Shown piece after piece: positions 1-5,577 of a stretch of DNA of 5,868 bases. Origin of the DNA: Proteobacteria bacterium UBA3588 (GTDB lineage Bacteria; Pseudomonadota; Gammaproteobacteria; Thiohalomonadales; Thiohalomonadaceae); assembly GCA_002376325.1 (NCBI GenBank), contig DFMR01000043.1:1-5868 (forward strand), written 5' to 3'. Below the pieces are notes generated by a model, which was given only the letters and a program-made list of their open reading frames with translations, did not search any database and was not told the origin of the DNA. Numbering within the stretch: the first letter of the stretch is position 1; every line of letters begins with the position of its first letter. Both the position numbers and the translations under genes were made by a program.

Positions 1-254
1 TAGGGCTTTCGGTCGACTGTTCCACCGTCGACATCTCGGCCGAGGGGCTGCGTCTGCTGTTGGAGTGCCCGATCGTGAGTGGCAGCCACCTGGCGTTGGA
101 GGTGAATGCCGGCGAGAACGGCGAAAAATATTTTCTCGGGGGCGAGGTGGCGTGGTCGCGGGAGACCGAGGCGACCGGTATCTTCCTCATCGGCGTCCAC
201 CTGCTGGACGACGCGGTCTTTCAGCTGGAGCGCTGGCGCAACCTGTTTCTCTGA
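1..254 (+). CDS. PilZ-domain protein, C-terminal part (5' end outside window)
   Basis: This open frame enters from the left edge (first full codon at base 3) and stops at TGA 252-254, giving 83 visible residues. It contains the second conserved PilZ motif, D-x-S-x-x-G, as DISAEG at visible residues 10-15. This is followed by alternating beta-strand stretches and a GGEVAWSRE segment, then a FLIGVHLLD strand, which is the usual order in the PilZ beta-barrel. PilZ domains are known cyclic-di-GMP receptors. The first ligand motif (RxxxR) would lie upstream, outside the window, so binding competence cannot be judged. The end (LERWRNLFL) suggests a short helix after the barrel with no further domain. 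The gene is separated from the next by 91 bases and need not belong to the mnmG operon. The family call is fairly secure; the process it controls is unknown. Confidence 0.72.
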   Translation, partial: GLSVDCSTVDISAEGLRLLLECPIVSGSHLALEVNAGENGEKYFLGGEVAWSRETEATGIFLIGVHLLDDAVFQLERWRNLFL

Positions 255-333
255 GTTGCGCGCCGCGGTTGTGATTGCGCCGAACGTCCCCATCTGTCCT
301 TTTATCTTCAACGCCGGCGCGGCGCCGAGCGAC

Positions 334-337
334 AGGA
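334..337 (+). promoter_or_regulatory. Ribosome binding site for the 112-residue hypothetical gene
   Basis: AGGA lies 8 bases before ATG 346. It supports that start over the in-frame ATG at 106, which would run the gene through the end of the PilZ gene. Confidence 0.55.
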
Positions 338-345
338 ATCTTGCC

Positions 346-684
346 ATGTCCGCCCCCAACATAAAGACAGCGATTCCCTTGCAGCGTTATCAGTACGGCG
401 AATTTCTGCTTACCGTATTGGGTGACGTTGAAAGCGACGACCCCGTGGGTTATCGCTATATCATGGCGGTGGCCAACGAAGGGGATGCGAAACCGGGGCT
501 GTTCATCAGCGCCGAACGCGACCCAGGGGCCGGTTACCTGCTACGCGTCTCGATGGCCGACGGCTCCCAGGTGCTGGGCGGCTCCGAGATGTTCGGCGAC
601 CTCGAACGCTTCGTGAAAGAGGCGCTGGGTGTCGTCGCCACCATGCTCGACTTGAGCGACGAAATTCCACATCAACTGATGTAG
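346..684 (+). CDS. Small acidic hypothetical protein (112 aa), unrecognised family
   Basis: I do not recognise this protein. The start at ATG 346 is chosen because AGGA lies 8 bases upstream. The frame stays open further upstream, to 106, but that part overlaps the PilZ gene and reads as low-quality Arg/Ser-rich sequence. The product is acidic (about 17 Asp/Glu against 8 Lys/Arg) and has no cysteine, signal peptide or membrane segment, so it is probably a soluble cytoplasmic protein. Residues 12-70 look like alternating beta strands (YGEFLLTVLG, YRYIMAVAN, GLFISAE, YLLRVSM). Residues 84-103 look like one amphipathic helix (GDLERFVKEALGVVATMLDL). This compact strand-then-helix layout with acidic turns would suit a small regulatory or accessory protein, but no function can be assigned. 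Codon use matches its neighbours. It ends 191 bases before mnmG and is probably transcribed separately from it. Confidence 0.7.
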   Translation: MSAPNIKTAIPLQRYQYGEFLLTVLGDVESDDPVGYRYIMAVANEGDAKPGLFISAERDPGAGYLLRVSMADGSQVLGGSEMFGDLERFVKEALGVVATMLDLSDEIPHQLM

Positions 685-822
685 ACCCGCGTTCCGCGCC
701 GGCGCCTTCCCAGTGCGCGTTCCGGGCAAGATCCCCCACCTGTTTCCCCGATCGATGTCATGGTCATGGCGTTGCAGCCGATTTGCGCGGGCTTGCAGCA
801 CGGCAATATGAGCCGACAAACA

Positions 823-851
823 TTGGCCAAGTGGTTGTCTGACCGTACAAT
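823..851 (+). promoter_or_regulatory. Probable sigma70 promoter for the mnmG operon
   Basis: A TTGGCC -35 element (823-828, 4 of 6 consensus bases) is followed by exactly 17 bases and a TACAAT -10 element (846-851, 5 of 6). Transcription would begin near base 858, leaving a leader of only about 18 bases before ATG 876, just enough for the ribosome binding site. It is the best promoter-like match I found by eye in the 685-875 gap, and it fits a promoter driving mnmG and the closely packed genes after it. Confidence 0.5.
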
Positions 852-864
852 GAGCGGTTCCTGC

Positions 865-870
865 GGGGGA
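865..870 (+). promoter_or_regulatory. Ribosome binding site deciding the mnmG start
   Basis: GGGGGA lies 5 bases before ATG 876. An in-frame GTG at 873 directly precedes this ATG, but it is only 2 bases from the site, so ATG 876 is preferred. Confidence 0.55.
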
Positions 871-875
871 GTGTG

Positions 876-2765
876 ATGTCTTATCAAGATAACTTCGATG
901 TGATCGTGGTCGGTGGCGGCCATGCCGGGACCGAGGCGGCGTCGGCGTCGGCGCGCGCCGGCGCCCGCACGCTGCTGCTCACCCACAACATCGAGACCCT
1001 GGGCCAGATGAGTTGCAACCCCGCTATCGGCGGCATCGGCAAGGGTCACCTGGTCAAGGAGATCGATGCGCTGGGCGGTATCATGGCCCGCGCCATCGAT
1101 CGCGCCGGCATCCAGTTTCGCATCCTCAACGCCAGCAAAGGCCCGGCGGTGCGCGCCACCCGTGCCCAGGCGGACCGCCAGCTTTATAGGCGGGCCGTGC
1201 GGGCCGCGCTGGAGAATCAGCCCAACCTGACCCTGTTCCAGCAGGCGGTGGATGACCTGATCGTCGAGGGAGGCCGCGCCGTCGGTGCGATAACCCAGGC
1301 CGGCCTCCGCTTCTACGCCCCGGCAGTGGTACTCACCGTCGGTACCTTTCTCGCCGGACGCATCCACGTCGGCATGGAAAACTACGAAGGGGGACGCGCC
1401 GGCGACCCGCCGGCCAACGCCCTGGCGCGCCGCCTGCGCGACCTGCCGTTACAGGTTGCGCGTCTCAAGACCGGTACGCCGCCGCGTCTCGACGGGCGCA
1501 CTATCGACTGGTCGCTGCTGCAGCCCCAGCCGGGCGACGAGCCGGTGCCGGTCTTCTCCTTTCTCGGCCGTCCCGAGGAGCACCCGCGCCAAGTGCCCTG
1601 TTACATTACCCACACCAATCCGCAGACTCACGACATCATCCGCAGCGGCCTCGACCGCTCGCCCATGTATGCCGGCGTGATCGAAGGAGTGGGACCGCGC
1701 TACTGTCCGTCCATCGAGGACAAGGTGGTGCGTTTCGCCGACAAGGGGCAGCATCAGATCTTCCTGGAGCCCGAGGGGCTCGACACCCACGAGGTCTATC
1801 CCAACGGCATCTCCACCTCGCTGCCGTTCGATGTGCAGTATGCGTTGGTGCGCTCCATCCGCGGATTGGAGAATGCCCATATCGTGCGACCCGGCTACGC
1901 CATCGAATACGACTTCTTCGACCCGCGCGACCTCAATCCGACCCTGGAGACGAAACAGGTGCCCGGCCTGTTCTTCGCCGGCCAGATCAACGGCACCACC
2001 GGCTATGAGGAGGCCGCCGCCCAGGGGTTGCTGGCCGGGCTCAATGCCGCGCGCCGGTCGCTCGGGCGCGACGGCTGGTATCCGCGCCGCGACGAGGCCT
2101 ATCTGGGGGTGTTGGTGGACGACCTGATCACCCGCGGTACCCGTGAGCCCTACCGCATGTTCACCTCTCGTGCCGAGCACCGCCTGCTGCTGCGCGAGGA
2201 CAACGCCGACCTGCGTTTGACCCCGATTGGCAGGGAGCTGGGCCTGGTGGACGACGAGCGTTGGGCCGTCTTCGAGGCCAAGCGCGCGGCCATCGAGGCG
2301 GAGCAGCAGCGCCTGAACGACGGTTGGGTGCGGCCGCAGACGGTGCCGGACGACGAGGCGGTGCGGGTGTTCGGCCAGCCGTTGGCGCGGGAATACCGCC
2401 TGCTCGATCTGTTGCGCCGGCCCGATGTGAGTTATGACTCACTCATGAGCCTGGCCGCGGCAGGGCAGGGTGTAGTCAATCCGGTCGTAGCGGAGCAGGT
2501 GGAGATCCAGGCCAAGTACGCCGGTTACATCGAGCGCCAGCAGGAGGAGATCCGCCGCCAGCGGCGCCACGAGCAGGCGCCGTTGCCCGCCGATATCGAT
2601 TACCGTGGGGTGCGCGGTCTTTCCGCCGAGGTGTGCGAGAAGCTCCAGCGCCACCGACCGGCGACGGTGGGCCAGGCGAGCCGCATCCCCGGCATCACGC
2701 CGGCGGCGATATCGTTGTTGTTGGTGCACTTGAAGAAGCGCGAACTGCCCCGGGTTTCCGCATGA
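876..2765 (+). CDS. mnmG: tRNA uridine-5-carboxymethylaminomethyl modification enzyme MnmG (GidA)
   Basis: MnmG is an FAD-dependent enzyme that works with the GTPase MnmE in the cytoplasm. Together they install the (carboxymethyl)aminomethyl group on C5 of the wobble uridine (U34) in a set of tRNAs. From ATG 876 the protein has 629 residues, the length I recall for E. coli MnmG, and it is nearly collinear with it. The FAD dinucleotide-binding motif GGGHAG is at residues 13-18. The two family cysteines are in place: Cys47 in SCNPAIGG and Cys277 in RYCPSIEDK. GGRAGDPP, KTGTPPR, DFFDPRDL, GQINGTTGYEEAAAQG and TSRAEHRLLLREDNAD (about 430-445) all follow in order. The C-terminal helical domain that contacts MnmE and tRNA is complete, ending in QASRIPGITPAAISLLLVHLKK. 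Position 435 is His where E. coli has Tyr, a substitution I believe is common. The stop overlaps the next start (ATGA). MnmE is not in the window. Identification is essentially certain. Confidence 0.98.
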   Translation: MSYQDNFDVIVVGGGHAGTEAASASARAGARTLLLTHNIETLGQMSCNPAIGGIGKGHLVKEIDALGGIMARAIDRAGIQFRILNASKGPAVRATRAQADRQLYRRAVRAALENQPNLTLFQQAVDDLIVEGGRAVGAITQAGLRFYAPAVVLTVGTFLAGRIHVGMENYEGGRAGDPPANALARRLRDLPLQVARLKTGTPPRLDGRTIDWSLLQPQPGDEPVPVFSFLGRPEEHPRQVPCYITHTNPQTHDIIRSGLDRSPMYAGVIEGVGPRYCPSIEDKVVRFADKGQHQIFLEPEGLDTHEVYPNGISTSLPFDVQYALVRSIRGLENAHIVRPGYAIEYDFFDPRDLNPTLETKQVPGLFFAGQINGTTGYEEAAAQGLLAGLNAARRSLGRDGWYPRRDEAYLGVLVDDLITRGTREPYRMFTSRAEHRLLLREDNADLRLTPIGRELGLVDDERWAVFEAKRAAIEAEQQRLNDGWVRPQTVPDDEAVRVFGQPLAREYRLLDLLRRPDVSYDSLMSLAAAGQGVVNPVVAEQVEIQAKYAGYIERQQEEIRRQRRHEQAPLPADIDYRGVRGLSAEVCEKLQRHRPATVGQASRIPGITPAAISLLLVHLKKRELPRVSA

Positions 2766-4066
2766 GATCGGGAGTCTCTCCCGTTGTCGCCGCCGTTGTC
2801 GCGATGCTGTCAGTCATCGTTGTCGGCACGGATGCGCAGGCGTCCGGTTTTGCCGTCAGCGATCGCAGCGTCAGCAGTCTGGGTAGCGCCTTCGCCGGTA
2901 CCGCTGCCGTGGCCCAGGACGCCAGCGTCGTCTACAACAATCCGGCGGCGATGCAGCAACTCGGCAGCAGCGAATTGAGCGTTGCGGTGCACGACATCAG
3001 CGCGCAGATCCAGTATCACGACCGGGGCTCCAACGTCAGCGGACCGACCAGCTACGATGCCAGCCATACGAACCTGACCCCCAATCTTTACTATGTCGAT
3101 ACGGTCTCGCCGCGTTCCCGCTTCGGCATCGGCCTGTATGTTCCCTATGCGTTGGGCGTGACCTACGACGACCAATGGCGCGGCCGCTATCAGTCGATCA
3201 AATCGACGATGACCGCCTTCAACATCAGTCCGGCATTTTCCTATCAGTTCACCCCCAAGGTGGCGGTGGGCGGCAGCATCGATGCCCAATACATGACCGC
3301 CGATATGGAGACCGCGGTGGATTTCGGTACCATTTGCTTAGCTAAGCTCCCGTCCGCGATGTGTAGTGGGTTGGTACCGCAACAGAGCGACGGCGCCCAG
3401 ACCCTCAAGGGCGACGGCTGGGCGCTGGGTTACAGCCTCGGGCTGACCGATACGCTGAGCGAGCGCTGGCGCCTGGGCATCGTCTACCACAGCGCCACCC
3501 ATCAGAACCTAACCGGTACCTCCACCTTTGCTAACGTCCCAGCTGTACTTGCGGGAACATTTACCAACAGCGCGGCCAGCGCACGCCTCAATACTCCCCA
3601 ATCGGCCAGTATCAGTCTGGCCTATGCGGCCGGCGAACGGCTCGACCTGCTGGCCGACTACACCTGGACCGGATGGAGTTGCCACCGGGATTTCCGCATC
3701 AAATTCGCCAACGGCCTGCCCGACAGCGTGACCCATTACAACTGGCGCGATAGCGGCTACTATGCGCTGGGCCTGGCCTATCGTCTGACGCCGCACTGGC
3801 TGCTGCGTGCCGGCGCCGCCTACGATCAGTCGCCGGTCCCCGATGTGCAACATCGTGCGGTGCTCGGTCCCGACACCGATCGCCGTTGGTACACCACCGG
3901 CGTCCGCTATGCGCCGACCAAGCGCTTCTCCCTGGATGGCGCCATCGCCTATCTGGCGATGAGTGCCGCCGGCATCGATACCACCGACGCGACCGGTCAC
4001 CACCTGGTGGGCAGCTACAGCCTGGCCGCCACCTTCGTCAGCCTGCAGGCCAACTGGAAGTTCTGA
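2762..4066 (+). CDS. FadL/OmpP1/TodX-family outer-membrane channel
   Basis: This is a probable 14-stranded outer-membrane beta-barrel for uptake of hydrophobic compounds such as long-chain fatty acids or hydrocarbons (434 aa; E. coli FadL is about 446). ATG 2762 overlaps the mnmG stop by 4 bases. No good Shine-Dalgarno site precedes it, so translation probably depends on coupling to mnmG. Residues 1-27 form a signal peptide, with hydrophobic core 8-21 and an AQA cleavage site after residue 27. The mature N-terminus has the family signature: SGFAVSDRS, then LGSAFAGTAAVAQDAS and YNNPAAM (58-64, NPA motif). C-terminal family motifs are WTGWS (302-306), NWRDSGYYALG and YDQSPVPD (354-361), with a terminal Phe suited to BAM recognition. 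Cys192 and Cys201 sit in a probable external loop and could form a disulfide. A 12-base repeat (2781-2790 and 2793-2802) builds the PVVA-A-VVA signal core. Family is confident; substrate is unknown, so no symbol is given. Confidence 0.92.
   Translation: MRSGVSPVVAAVVAMLSVIVVGTDAQASGFAVSDRSVSSLGSAFAGTAAVAQDASVVYNNPAAMQQLGSSELSVAVHDISAQIQYHDRGSNVSGPTSYDASHTNLTPNLYYVDTVSPRSRFGIGLYVPYALGVTYDDQWRGRYQSIKSTMTAFNISPAFSYQFTPKVAVGGSIDAQYMTADMETAVDFGTICLAKLPSAMCSGLVPQQSDGAQTLKGDGWALGYSLGLTDTLSERWRLGIVYHSATHQNLTGTSTFANVPAVLAGTFTNSAASARLNTPQSASISLAYAAGERLDLLADYTWTGWSCHRDFRIKFANGLPDSVTHYNWRDSGYYALGLAYRLTPHWLLRAGAAYDQSPVPDVQHRAVLGPDTDRRWYTTGVRYAPTKRFSLDGAIAYLAMSAAGIDTTDATGHHLVGSYSLAATFVSLQANWKF
2769..2783 (+). 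repeat. Short GC-rich hairpin at the mnmG/fadL-like junction
   Basis: CGGGAG (2769-2774) and CTCCCG (2778-2783) form a perfect 6-bp stem with a 3-base TCT loop. It begins 3 bases after the mnmG stop and covers codons 3 to 8 of the FadL-like gene. The bases after it (TTGTCG) do not form a U-run, so it is not a typical intrinsic terminator. Its place beside a start codon with no Shine-Dalgarno site suggests it could influence coupled translation of the channel gene; this is an inference. Confidence 0.4.
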
Positions 4067-4069
4067 ACC

Positions 4070-4702
4070 GTGTCCGCTACCGTCCATGAACGCTTGGCGG
4101 GTGGCATCGCCGCCCTGGGCTTGGCGCTGGACGCCGCACAGCAGCAGCGGCTGCTTGCCTATCTGGCGCTGCTGCTGAAATGGAACAAGGCGTATAACCT
4201 GACGGCGGTACGCGACCCGCTGGAGATGGTGACCAAGCATCTGCTCGACTCCCTGGCCCTGCTGCCGCACCTGCAAGGGGGGCGGCTGCTCGACGTGGGC
4301 AGCGGCGCCGGCCTGCCGGGCATCCCGCTGGCCATCGCGGCGCCGCAACGGGAGGTCACCCTGCTCGACGCCAACAGCAAGAAGACGCGGTTCCTGCTCC
4401 AGGCCAAGGGAGAGTTGGGGCTTTACAATCTCTCTGTGGTACATTCGCGCGTGGAACAGTACCGGCCCGAGCGCTTGTTTGATACCGTAACCGCCCGGGC
4501 CTTCGCGTCTCTGGCCGAACTGTATCAGGACACTGCACACCTGCTGGCGCCGGGCGGCTGCCTGTTGGCAATGAAGGGCGAGTATCCGGCGCAGGAGCTG
4601 GCTGCGCTGCCGCAGGGTGTTGTGGTGCGCGAGGTGATCGCGGTGACGGTTCCCGGATTGCGGGCGCAGCGCCATCTGGTACGTATCGCGTCCGGCGGCT
4701 GA
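4070..4702 (+). CDS. rsmG: 16S rRNA (guanine(527)-N7)-methyltransferase RsmG (GidB)
   Basis: RsmG uses S-adenosylmethionine to methylate N7 of G527 in the 530 loop of 16S rRNA. Loss of this modification is known to give low-level streptomycin resistance. The product is 210 residues (E. coli about 207). An N-terminal helical region carries LKWNKAYNLTAVRDP (36-50), a family hallmark. The SAM-binding loop LDVGSGAGLPGIPLA is at 74-88, and the acidic end of strand 2 is LLD at 98-100, followed by KKTRFL. SRVEQ (126-130) and TARAFASL (141-148) match conserved active-site regions. The C-terminus retains RHLVRI. GTG 4070 is chosen as start because GGAAG lies at 4056-4060 and the N-terminus aligns with the family. 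It begins 3 bases after the FadL-like stop, so it is likely co-transcribed. In most relatives rsmG directly follows mnmG; here the channel gene separates them. Confidence 0.97.
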   Translation: MSATVHERLAGGIAALGLALDAAQQQRLLAYLALLLKWNKAYNLTAVRDPLEMVTKHLLDSLALLPHLQGGRLLDVGSGAGLPGIPLAIAAPQREVTLLDANSKKTRFLLQAKGELGLYNLSVVHSRVEQYRPERLFDTVTARAFASLAELYQDTAHLLAPGGCLLAMKGEYPAQELAALPQGVVVREVIAVTVPGLRAQRHLVRIASGG

Positions 4703-4711
4703 GCGGCGCGC

Positions 4712-4716
4712 AGGAG
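4712..4716 (+). promoter_or_regulatory. Ribosome binding site deciding the parA start
   Basis: AGGAG lies 8 bases before ATG 4725 and 5 bases before the adjacent in-frame GTG 4722. The spacing to ATG is nearer the optimum, and the family N-terminus MGKIIAVANQKGG begins there. Confidence 0.6.
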
Positions 4717-4724
4717 AAGAAGTG

Positions 4725-5525
4725 ATGGGCAAGATTATCGCAGTGGCCAATCAGAAGGGCGGGGTCGGCAAGACCACCACCTGCATCAATCTGGGTGCGT
4801 CGCTGGCGGCGACCAAGCGCAGCGTGCTGGTCGTCGATCTCGATCCCCAGGGCAATGCGACCGTCGGCAGCGGCGTCGACAAGAGCGGATTCGAACACAG
4901 CAGCTACGACATGCTGTTGGGCCATGCATCGGTGGAGCAGGTGATCCTGCGCGCCGAGCAGGCCGGCTATGACCTGGTTCCCACCAACGGCGATCTCACG
5001 GCGGCGGAGGTGGAACTGATCGCCGTCCCGCAGCGCGAGCGACGCTTGCGCGACGCGCTGCACGCGGTGCGGGACAAGTACGACTTCATCCTGGTGGACT
5101 GCCCGCCGTCGCTCAACATGCTGACGCTCAATGCGTTGGTCGCGGCCGATTCGGTGATGATCCCGATGCAGTGCGAGTACTACGCGATGGAGGGACTCAC
5201 CTCGCTGCTCAACACCATCGAGCAGATCCGCAGCACGGTCAATCCCGAGCTGAAGCTGGAGGGGCTGCTGCGCACCATGTTCGACCCGCGCAGCAATCTC
5301 TCCAACGACGTCTCGGGCCAGCTCATCATGCACTTCGGCAACAAGGTCTACCGCACCGCGATCCCGCGCAACATCCGTCTGGCGGAGGCGCCCAGCTTCG
5401 GCCTGCCTGCACTGATCCACGACCGCGCCTCGCGCGGCGCGGTGGCTTATCTGGCACTGGCGGGCGAAATTCTGCGGCGCGACGAAAACAACAGTTCCGA
5501 ATTGCGGGTTTCGGGTTCCGCATGA
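4725..5525 (+). CDS. parA: Chromosome-partitioning ATPase ParA (Soj)
   Basis: ParA is a deviant Walker-type ATPase. With ParB bound at parS sites it segregates the replicated origin region; ATP-bound dimers coat the nucleoid nonspecifically and ParB stimulates hydrolysis. The protein is 266 residues and has no N-terminal helix-turn-helix extension, which is the short chromosomal (Soj) type and not the longer P1/F plasmid type. The deviant Walker A motif KGGVGKTTT is at 11-19, with signature Lys11 and catalytic Lys16. The A' motif VVDLDPQGN is at 36-44 with Asp40, and Walker B FILVDCPPS is at 121-129 with Asp125. MQCEYYAMEGL (148-158) and the C-terminal PRNIRLAEAPSFGLP (214-228) are also characteristic. 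The conserved fold ends near residue 253. The remaining tail (SSELRVSGSA, 257-266) is encoded by the left arm of an inverted repeat and looks like an acquired or drifted end. The gene starts 22 bases after rsmG and shares its operon. Confidence 0.97.
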   Translation: MGKIIAVANQKGGVGKTTTCINLGASLAATKRSVLVVDLDPQGNATVGSGVDKSGFEHSSYDMLLGHASVEQVILRAEQAGYDLVPTNGDLTAAEVELIAVPQRERRLRDALHAVRDKYDFILVDCPPSLNMLTLNALVAADSVMIPMQCEYYAMEGLTSLLNTIEQIRSTVNPELKLEGLLRTMFDPRSNLSNDVSGQLIMHFGNKVYRTAIPRNIRLAEAPSFGLPALIHDRASRGAVAYLALAGEILRRDENNSSELRVSGSA

Positions 5526-5569
5526 TCCCGTAGCCGATAACGCGATACTCGGAACACAAACTCGGAATT
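5493..5569. repeat. Imperfect inverted repeat spanning the parA 3' end and the parA-parB gap
   Basis: The outer arms are AGTTCCGA (5493-5500) and TCGGAATT (5562-5569), which pair with one G-T wobble. Inner arms GTTT (5508-5511) with AAAC (5558-5561), and GTTCCG (5515-5520) with CGGAAC (5550-5555), also pair. About 29 bases remain as the loop, including the parA stop. There is no U-run, so it is not an obvious terminator. It could fold in the parA-parB mRNA, or be a degenerate copy of a dispersed palindromic repeat. The left arm encodes the ParA tail. Confidence 0.5.
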
Positions 5570-5577
5570 GAATGACG

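Noticed and set aside
18..33. parS-like sequence (TGTTCCAC half-site)
   Set aside because: Only the left half and the last three bases fit the TGTTCCACGTGGAACA palindrome (11 of 16). It lies in the PilZ coding region, so it is not a credible ParB site.
106..345. Upstream extension of the 112-residue hypothetical gene to ATG 106
   Set aside because: It overlaps the PilZ frame, reads as Arg/Ser/Trp-rich low-quality sequence, and ATG 346 has its own ribosome binding site.
696..706. GC palindrome just after the 112-residue gene, considered as a terminator
   Set aside because: GCGCCGGCGC is self-complementary without a loop and no T-run follows, so it does not meet the pattern of an intrinsic terminator.
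672..1367. Minus-strand open frame (231 codons) covering the promoter gap and the start of mnmG
   Set aside because: Most of it is a shadow of mnmG, the part in the gap has no coding character, and it conflicts with a good forward promoter.
2427..2442. Inverted repeat GTGAGT-TATG-ACTCAC inside mnmG
   Set aside because: A 6-bp stem inside conserved coding sequence is expected by chance in a window this size and nothing nearby supports a regulatory role.
2633..2761. Upstream extension of the FadL-like gene into mnmG
   Set aside because: The added 43 residues are a shadow of the mnmG C-terminus and would bury the clear signal peptide that begins at ATG 2762.
3509..4750. Minus-strand open frame (413 codons) opposite the FadL-like gene and rsmG
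   Set aside because: It is antisense to two confident genes, with low-complexity Gln/Arg/Gly content and no family motif.
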